NCBI GenBank assembly: GCA_036010965.1
Contig: DASCMO010000144.1
Location: forward strand, 7,848-71,847
Length of the DNA: 64,000 bases
Reading direction: 5' to 3'
Source: GCA-2686265 sp036010965
GTDB taxonomy: Bacteria; Planctomycetota; UBA1135; GCA-002686595
Part shown: positions 58,210 through 64,000 of the stretch, piece by piece
Numbering within the stretch: the first letter of the stretch is position 1
Layout of the letters: each line of letters begins with the position of its first letter
The notes under the pieces: model-generated
Databases searched by the model: none
What the model was told of the DNA's origin: nothing
The model's input: only the letters and a program-made list of their open reading frames with translations
Made by a program: the position numbers and the translations under genes

Positions 58210-60393
58210 TCAGCGCAGACGCTCGATCAACGGAAGCAAAGCGGGTGCGGCTGCGACGAAAGTCTCGGTCGCTGCGGGGTCGATCGCCCAGGCCGTGCTG
58301 AGTTCGGCCTGGGCGGCGTCCTCGTCGCCCAGCTTCAGTTGCACCAGGGACAGCAGGACGCGTGTCTTCACGTTGCTCTGCTCCAGATCACGCGCGCGCT
58401 CGAGGCAAGACCGCGCCTCGCCCAGTTCTTTCATCGCGAAGTACAGGGTGCCCAGCTCGAACCATCCTCGGGCGAAGCCTTGGTCGACCTCCACGGCCTT
58501 GCGGGCGGCGGCGGCTGCTGCCGGCACGTCGCGGCGCCGGAGCTCGGCTCGGCAGATACCCAGCCACGCCGGTGCGTGGCGCGGATCGCGCTGGAGGGCC
58601 TCGCGGTAGGCGCCGAGGGCCGCCTCGATATCATCGGGTGGGTGGGCGAAATCGGCTTCACGCACCCATGGCCGCGGATCTCTCGGATCGAATGCCTTCG
58701 CCAGTTCGAGGGAAGCCGTCCAGTCGCCGACGCCCAGCTCGCGTTCGAGGTCCGCGACGATCATGAAGTTGTCCGATCGCCGTCCCGCCAGGGTCAGTGA
58801 GCCCCGGTGGATCCTCAAGGCCTCGGCCTCGGCGCCCCGCTCGATGAGGATCGACGCCAAGGCGTCGCGCATGGGAACGGCAGCGGGGTTGGCGGCCACC
58901 ACGCTCCGGTAGAGGCTCGCGGCCTCCTCCAGTCGTCCCGAGAGGCGCAAGCCTTCGGCCTCCTGGGCGCGGGCTGTCTCATTCACCCGGTCCTTCGGGT
59001 CGGGGCGCTCACCCTCGGTGCTCTCGGCTCCCTCGCCGAGGACGTAGCCCAGGGCTGCCAGGGTGGCGCGCACTTGCGGATCAGCCCCGCCTCCCGTGAG
59101 GGGCCGAGCGTCGGCCTCGCGTGCGGGGAGCAGCGCCCGGATCGTGGCGTCCATCCGAGCGGCGACGTCGCTGTGATCGGCGCTCACGTCGCGCATCTCG
59201 CCCGGGTCTGCGCGCAGGTCGTACAGTTCGGGGCGCGGCGCGTGCACGCGGCGCCAGGACTCGTCACGGAGCGCGGTCAAGCGCGCCCAGCCGTTGCTGT
59301 AGTAGGGAAACATCGACTCGGAGTAGGCCGGCAGCGCTTCGAGCACGTCCACCTCTGCTCGGGCCAGCGGCGCCAGAGAGCGTCCGTCCGACCTGCCGCT
59401 GCTCTCGATCTCCAGGAGTTCCAGCACCGTCGGCATGACGTCCACCGATCCGACGACCTGACCTACCCGCCGCCCGCGGTCCAGTGACTCGTGCGCCAGG
59501 ATGAGGGGCACGCGCGTCGTGGCGTCGTAAATGAAGGTGTCGTGGGTTCGCTCACCGTGCTCTCCCAGGGACTCCCCGTGGTCGGAGGTCAGAGCTACGA
59601 GGGTCTCGCGCAGCTTTCCGCGCTCGTCCAGCCAGGTCAGGAAGCTCCCGAGCTCGGCATCGACGTAGGCCAGCTCCCCGTCGTAAGGCGAGGATGCAAA
59701 CTCGGTTCGCCAGGGTTCGGGGGCCGCGTAGTCCGAGTGTGGGTCGAAGAGGTGTACCCAAAGGAACCAGCGCTCGTCGCCGCGCTCTTCCAACCAGAGT
59801 CGCGCCCTTCGCAGGGTGTCAGCGGCGCGCGTCTCCCGGAAACCGCTGACCGCATCTCCCTTTCCGTGTGAGAGATCGTCGTCGTAGCGGTCGAAGCCTT
59901 GGTCCAGGCCGAAGCGCGAGTCGAGCACGAAGGCCGAAACCACCGCGCCCGCGGCAAAACCCTCGGACGAGAGCCGCTCGGCCAGGGTGGCGACTTCTGC
60001 TGGCAGGTAGTGCGTGCCATTGCTGCGCGCGCCGTGCGAGTAGGGCTGCAGACCGGTCAGCAGCGTCGCGTGGGAGGGCAAGGTGATGGGCGCAGGGGCG
60101 ATGCAGTACTCGAACAGCACACCGCCCCTTGCCAGGGCGTCGATGGTTCCGGTGCGACCCGCCGCATAGCCGTAGCAACCGAGCCGGTCCGCGCGAGTCG
60201 TGTCCAGGGTCACGAGCAGGAGGTTGCGAGGGGCGCTGTGATCACCACCGGGCCGCGGCCCTCTCGCGCCTGGAATGGGCAGCCAGCCGGTGGCGAGGGC
60301 GAGACCGACGGCGACGAGGGCTATCGCCGCGATGAGCTTGTGGGAGACACCCCCGCGGCCCGCCCGCGCCGGGCCTCGTTTTTGGAGGGCCAT
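58210..60393 (-). CDS. Sulfatase-like hydrolase with C-terminal TPR repeats
   Basis: The 727-residue protein has an N-terminal TM/signal anchor (about 18-40) and a sulfatase/alkaline-phosphatase fold domain (about 55-430; NLLLVTLDTTRADRLGCYGY with Asp64, LPSHATLLTG, TSDHGESLGEHGERTHDTFIYD). A TPR region follows (about 490-700). The usual C/S-x-P-x-R formylglycine motif is replaced by TLPSH with Thr104 at the nucleophile position, so it is probably not a classical FGly sulfatase but a phosphatase, phosphotransferase or Thr-based hydrolase. It starts 3 bp after the stop of the two-helix membrane protein gene on the same strand, so they are likely one operon. Confidence 0.87.
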   Translation of the reverse strand: MALQKRGPARAGRGGVSHKLIAAIALVAVGLALATGWLPIPGARGPRPGGDHSAPRNLLLVTLDTTRADRLGCYGYAAGRTGTIDALARGGVLFEYCIAPAPITLPSHATLLTGLQPYSHGARSNGTHYLPAEVATLAERLSSEGFAAGAVVSAFVLDSRFGLDQGFDRYDDDLSHGKGDAVSGFRETRAADTLRRARLWLEERGDERWFLWVHLFDPHSDYAAPEPWRTEFASSPYDGELAYVDAELGSFLTWLDERGKLRETLVALTSDHGESLGEHGERTHDTFIYDATTRVPLILAHESLDRGRRVGQVVGSVDVMPTVLELLEIESSGRSDGRSLAPLARAEVDVLEALPAYSESMFPYYSNGWARLTALRDESWRRVHAPRPELYDLRADPGEMRDVSADHSDVAARMDATIRALLPAREADARPLTGGGADPQVRATLAALGYVLGEGAESTEGERPDPKDRVNETARAQEAEGLRLSGRLEEAASLYRSVVAANPAAVPMRDALASILIERGAEAEALRIHRGSLTLAGRRSDNFMIVADLERELGVGDWTASLELAKAFDPRDPRPWVREADFAHPPDDIEAALGAYREALQRDPRHAPAWLGICRAELRRRDVPAAAAAARKAVEVDQGFARGWFELGTLYFAMKELGEARSCLERARDLEQSNVKTRVLLSLVQLKLGDEDAAQAELSTAWAIDPAATETFVAAAPALLPLIERLR

Positions 60394-60396
60394 CGC

Positions 60397-60591
60397 TCAC
60401 TCTCGGGGAGGGCGCGGACGGAGACCTCGCATGGCGAGCAGGGCGCCGAGGAAGAAGAGCCCCGAATAACCGATCCTCCAGGCCAGGGCGCCTTCGGCGG
60501 GCTCGAAGGTGCAGATGAACCCGTAGATCGAGAAGAGAGCCAGGGCGACTCCCGCGAGGGCGGCCAGCACACGAGTGGGGGCGACGGTCAA
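60397..60591 (-). CDS. Small membrane protein with two helices
   Basis: The 64-residue protein starts with TTG 60591, overlapping the TGA of the PVC heme protein (TTGA), and its stop lies 3 bp before the sulfatase-TPR gene. Two hydrophobic helices (about residues 7-26 and 38-55) flank a short CTFEPAEGALAWRIG loop; the C-terminus is basic (RGLRPRPPRE), so inside. Its tight position between two secreted or membrane-anchored proteins supports its reality. Function unknown. Confidence 0.65.
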   Translation of the reverse strand: MTVAPTRVLAALAGVALALFSIYGFICTFEPAEGALAWRIGYSGLFFLGALLAMRGLRPRPPRE

Positions 60592-63500
60592 TGTTCGTCC
60601 TCGCCTCCCGACGAGCGCAGGTAGGCCAGGAGGTCGAGGATCTCGTCTTCACTCAAGGTGACCAGCAGCCCGGTCGGCATCGGCGAGAGGGGCGTCACGC
60701 GCCGATTCTCGATCTCCTCGATGGGAACGACGGTCACTTGCTCGGGGTCCTGAAGGTTCTGGACCACGCGCAGGGCCTGCTCGTCTTCCTCGAGGATTCG
60801 CCCGATCACGCTCGTCCCGTCCCAGAGGCGAATGTAGTGGGCCGAGTAGCCCTCGAGGATTTCGAGTGAGGGTTCGACGATGTGCCGCAGGTGGTCGGCA
60901 GGTCCGTACTTCTCGGCCGTCTCGGAGAGGTCCGGACCACCCGTCGTTCCCTCGCCGCCGAACGAGTGGCACTTGAGGCAGCCAGTGTCGGAGAAGAGGC
61001 TCCGTCCCCGCTCCACAGACCGCCCTCCACTCCAGGCACCCTCGACCAGGGGCAGCAGTTCGTCCAGCGTCCAGTCACGGACGAACTCGCGCGTGGGAGT
61101 CGACTCAGGATCGGCCTCACGGCGAGTTACCGTGCGCGTCGCATCGACCTTGTCCACGACGTGCATGACGCCGTTCATCACCGCCCAGTGTCCGGGGAAG
61201 GTGCAGACGAACGGGTAGTCGCCCGCGGCCTCGGGGGCGACGAAGCTCAGGCGCTCGGAGTCGCCGGGATTCAGCAGGCCCGTGTACCAGAGGACCTCGT
61301 CTGTATCGGGGATGAACGCCCCCCTCGTGCCGGTCTCTTCGCCGGTCAGTCGCTCCGCCGCTCGGCCGACGCTCTCCAGGGCGCCGGGCTCGGTGATGAC
61401 CATGTTGTGGGGCATCAGGTCGTTGTTCTGAAACAGCACCGCTACTGGCTCGCCGACGGGGACCCAGAACTCGGTCAGGTCGTAGAGCATGCGGTGGGGG
61501 AGCGTGCGGATCAGGATGATCGAGCCGCCCAGGCCCGCGAGCTGGGCGCGCGCGGCTTCGGCTTGCGGCGGGGGAAGGGCTTCCGTCAGCTCCCGTCCGA
61601 GTTCGAGCGCGGCCACGATCTCGGGCTGCGTTCGCTCGCGGGCGGCTAGCCCGGATGCGTAGGCGGCGATGGCGTCCACGCCTGCGCGCACGCGCTCGGT
61701 GGAGACTCTCTCGATGGCCACCTCTCCCATCAAATCGATCGCTTCGCCGAGCATCACGCCTTCACCGATCAGGCGCGCTGCGTCAGCGAACTTCTGATCC
61801 TCGTGCCCCGGTACATGCACCATGGCGCGGATCGCCGCGGACCGAACCGTTCGTGACCCGTCGCCGCCCAGTGCCTCGTCGGGGATCGGGCGCTTCGAGA
61901 AACCAGGTCCCTCCCAGGCCACGGAGAGGTGCTGCGCCCCTCCTTGGTCGTAGAAGGTGACCGCGATCGGGTGGCGGCCCGCTTCGAGCTCGATGGCGCC
62001 GCTGCGCTCCAAGGTGCCGTGGGCGCCGTCGTTGTTCACCACGCAGGTGCGCCCGATGTACAGGCGCGATCCGTCGTCGGAGCTAGTGCTGAAGGTGTAT
62101 CGCCCGCTCACTCCGACCCGCAGGGTGCCCTCGAAGCGCAGGCCGTAGGCGTCACTGCGCGAATTGACAGGCAGGTTGTGGGTGAAGTTCGGCGTGCGGA
62201 AGGTCTCCGTAGGCGTGCGGCCGGCGAATGTCTCGAGCTTTGCGTTGGGAGGCGGGGGCTCGAAGACCGAGACCGAAAGACCCGGCTCGCCGCGGTAGGC
62301 TCCGGCATCCCCACGCGTGAGGGCCGCGGGCAGGGCGAACATCAGAGGGCGGATCCGCCCGTAGAGCGGTGCTCTGAGGTCGGGATCGGCCACCATTCCG
62401 ACCCCGCCGAGCAGTGAGCGCAGGCCGTCGCGCGAGCCTGCGGCGGTCTTCCAGGAGGCCTCGACCGAGCGATCTACGGTGACCAGCGCCGCGTAAGCGA
62501 GCTCGCGCGTGACGCCGTTGCGGCCCTGCGCGGAGAGCTCGGCCAGCGCCGTGCGCAAGTCCGCCGAAAGGGAACCGTCGAGCAACTCCCCGAGTCCGTG
62601 AAGGATGTGGGCCGTGTGCATGCCGTCCATGCTGTCCACGTCTCGGATGGCCTTGAGGATCTCCTCACCGACAGTCGTTCCCTTTTCGCGCGCCAGCTCG
62701 GCAGCGGCCTCGAGGCGTGCCGTCTCGTCCACGCCGTGGCGGGTCAGGAGCGCCTGCAGGACCATCGGGATGCGCGGCAGGCGCATCAATTCATCGGGAC
62801 CGACGCGTTCCAGGAGGTATTCGATGCCGGCCGGGTTTCCGGCAGCGACCGGGCGTCCCTGGCGCAGGGCATCGCGCCAGTGGTCCTCCAGTGCCCGCAT
62901 CGACTCACGCAGGGCGTAGTCGAGGAAGCGGTCGGTCGGATGTCGCAGGGCCTCCAGGGCCGCACCTGCGGCCTCGCTCGTTTGGAAGGAACTGGCTGCC
63001 ACCACGGCTTCCAGTCGCACCCTCGGGTACTCGTCGCCAGCCTGGGCGCGGAGCAGATCCTCGGCGCCCTTCACGTGCCGGCGCATGTAACGGAGGACGC
63101 GCGTGGCCGCGGCGCGGGCGCGCGGGTCCTCCGCCCGCAGCAGGCGCACCAGCAGGTCGCGGTCCATGCGGTCGTGCTGCTGGTGGAGCCAGAGCGCCTC
63201 GAGCAGGGCGTGCTCGTAACCGGCCGCCGTGTCATCCAGGCCAGCGGCCCAGCTCGCCGCCGCCTGGGCGACCTCGTCCGAGTCGCGGCCTGAGAGCTCG
63301 ATCCGCGTCCGGTAGCGCACGCGATCCTCGGGGGACCTCAGGAGCTCGAGCAGCTCGTCGATCGATTGACCGGCGATCGCGGGCGGCCTTGAGAGCGGCC
63401 GGCCCTCGTAGGTCACGCGGTAGATCCGACCGTGCTCGGCGTCCCGGCTGGGATCCCGGAGGTGGTGCTGGAGGTGCCCGACGATCGGGTTGTGCCAGTC

Positions 63501-64000
63501 GAGGAAGTAGATCGCTCCGTCGGGCCCCATCTCCACGTCGGTCGGTCGGAAGTTGGGGTCGGAACTCTGCACGATAGGCTCCACCTCGACCGCGGAGAAG
63601 CCCGATCCGTCGTCCACGATCTCGTACTGGAAGATCCCCTGGAACCCGATCACGTTGCAGATGAGGTAGTTGCCCTGGTTCTCCGCGGGGAAGTGCTCGC
63701 TGGAGAGGATCTCCGTCGCGGCACAGGGGCGGCTGCGCTGCTTGAAGAAAGGGAAGTACCCCGAGTGCTTGGCGGGGTGCTGGATGAAGCCCGAGAAGGG
63801 AAGAGCGTAGTAGTTGACGTTCCCCGTACCGTCGGTCATGAAGTCCTGTCCCCAGCGGTCGAAGACGTGCCCGTGCGGATTGGCGAAGTTGTAGGGGATG
63901 TAGCGCTCCACGCGCCAGGTGCGCGGCTCGAAGCGCCAGACGCACCCGTTGTGGTTCCGCATCGGACCGTGGACGGTCTCGATCTGGGACTGATGGAAGG
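60588..64000 (-). CDS. PVC-type heme-binding protein with PA14, cupredoxin and cytochrome c domains (5' end outside window)
   Basis: The frame is open to the window edge (residues FHQSQIETVHGP precede the first in-window ATG at 63962), so the N-terminus is missing; at least 1136 residues are present. Order (counting from 63962): the end of a beta-propeller, with GPDGAIYFLDWHNPIVGH near 150; HEAT repeats (about 205-470); a PA14 domain (about 570-700; YTFSTSSDDGSRLYIG); a cupredoxin (about 815-930; NNDLMPHNMVI, FVCTFPGHWAVMNG, supplying His, Cys, His and Met copper ligands); and cytochrome c with CLKCH (near 995) and GPDL. The fold combination suggests secreted redox work at a carbohydrate. The stop overlaps the small membrane protein start. 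Confidence 0.88.
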   Translation of the reverse strand, partial: FHQSQIETVHGPMRNHNGCVWRFEPRTWRVERYIPYNFANPHGHVFDRWGQDFMTDGTGNVNYYALPFSGFIQHPAKHSGYFPFFKQRSRPCAATEILSSEHFPAENQGNYLICNVIGFQGIFQYEIVDDGSGFSAVEVEPIVQSSDPNFRPTDVEMGPDGAIYFLDWHNPIVGHLQHHLRDPSRDAEHGRIYRVTYEGRPLSRPPAIAGQSIDELLELLRSPEDRVRYRTRIELSGRDSDEVAQAAASWAAGLDDTAAGYEHALLEALWLHQQHDRMDRDLLVRLLRAEDPRARAAATRVLRYMRRHVKGAEDLLRAQAGDEYPRVRLEAVVAASSFQTSEAAGAALEALRHPTDRFLDYALRESMRALEDHWRDALRQGRPVAAGNPAGIEYLLERVGPDELMRLPRIPMVLQALLTRHGVDETARLEAAAELAREKGTTVGEEILKAIRDVDSMDGMHTAHILHGLGELLDGSLSADLRTALAELSAQGRNGVTRELAYAALVTVDRSVEASWKTAAGSRDGLRSLLGGVGMVADPDLRAPLYGRIRPLMFALPAALTRGDAGAYRGEPGLSVSVFEPPPPNAKLETFAGRTPTETFRTPNFTHNLPVNSRSDAYGLRFEGTLRVGVSGRYTFSTSSDDGSRLYIGRTCVVNNDGAHGTLERSGAIELEAGRHPIAVTFYDQGGAQHLSVAWEGPGFSKRPIPDEALGGDGSRTVRSAAIRAMVHVPGHEDQKFADAARLIGEGVMLGEAIDLMGEVAIERVSTERVRAGVDAIAAYASGLAARERTQPEIVAALELGRELTEALPPPQAEAARAQLAGLGGSIILIRTLPHRMLYDLTEFWVPVGEPVAVLFQNNDLMPHNMVITEPGALESVGRAAERLTGEETGTRGAFIPDTDEVLWYTGLLNPGDSERLSFVAPEAAGDYPFVCTFPGHWAVMNGVMHVVDKVDATRTVTRREADPESTPTREFVRDWTLDELLPLVEGAWSGGRSVERGRSLFSDTGCLKCHSFGGEGTTGGPDLSETAEKYGPADHLRHIVEPSLEILEGYSAHYIRLWDGTSVIGRILEEDEQALRVVQNLQDPEQVTVVPIEEIENRRVTPLSPMPTGLLVTLSEDEILDLLAYLRSSGGEDEH

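Noticed and set aside
1..64000. CRISPR array, rRNA operon, IS element or prophage
   Set aside because: I looked for regular repeat-spacer patterns, conserved rRNA strings, transposase motifs and phage structural genes and saw none.

Overview
The window is high-GC bacterial chromosome with a planctomycete character. Evidence for that placement: two very large secreted proteins of the PVC-type heme-binding kind (beta-propeller, HEAT repeats, CxxCH, one with a DUF1080 tail), a DUF3604 lipoprotein, a sulfatase with TPR repeats, an arylsulfotransferase-like protein, membrane-anchored toroid (prenyltransferase/squalene-oxidase-like repeat) proteins, and two secreted proteins that share the C-terminal module (FGxGxRCxG ... 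WYRDP ... FNxS) that I associate with marine planctomycetes of the Saltatorellus/Rohdeia type. The phylum call is fairly secure; the genus is inference. I see no rRNA, CRISPR array, prophage or intact IS element.

Layout. 1-3.3 kb: a truncated SDR oxidoreductase, a membrane protein overlapped by a zinc-ribbon membrane protein, and a porin with a clear terminator. 2.7-3.3 kb is non-coding and holds a nested, multi-stem RNA-like structure. 3.3-7.4 kb: housekeeping genes (arfB, a DUF971 protein, tRNA-Phe, ribF, def) on the minus strand, then a TPR protein and rpsT on the plus strand. 7.4-10.3 kb: a dispersed repeat, a DUF1499-like gene, and a secreted protein paired with a matrixin-type metalloprotease. 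10.4-13.8 kb: tandem paralogues with a TonB-like N-terminus fused to an alpha/alpha toroid. 14-20.5 kb: an overlapping rnc-mfd-parvulin PPIase operon, a tiny tail-anchored protein and a dGTPase. 20.5-24 kb: a lipoprotein, an acyl-CoA dehydrogenase and a sigma-70 family factor.

24.3-32.1 kb is a self-sufficient 2-oxoacid dehydrogenase operon: lipA, E1 alpha, E1 beta, E2, a second divergent E1 alpha, E3 and lipB. It encodes both the complex and the enzymes that make and attach its lipoyl cofactor. A second copy of the dispersed repeat sits inside the operon. 32.3-38.2 kb: an HDOD-REC-GGDEF regulator, a DUF3604 lipoprotein, and fhs. 38.2-48.2 kb: secreted redox and surface proteins (di-heme peroxidase fused to a beta-helix, LamG protein, glycosyltransferase, arylsulfotransferase-like protein, PVC heme protein).

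48.2-58.2 kb is a dense signalling island: a FixJ-like regulator, a PAS kinase overlapping a REC-EAL phosphodiesterase, a FliA/WhiG-like sigma factor, an outer-membrane barrel, a secreted protein, a membrane kinase and a GAF hybrid kinase. 58.2 kb to the end: a sulfatase-TPR protein, a two-helix membrane protein and a truncated PVC heme protein that carries PA14, cupredoxin and cytochrome c domains, apparently one minus-strand operon.

Translational overlaps of the ATGA/GTGA/TTGA type are common, so tightly coupled operons are the rule here.
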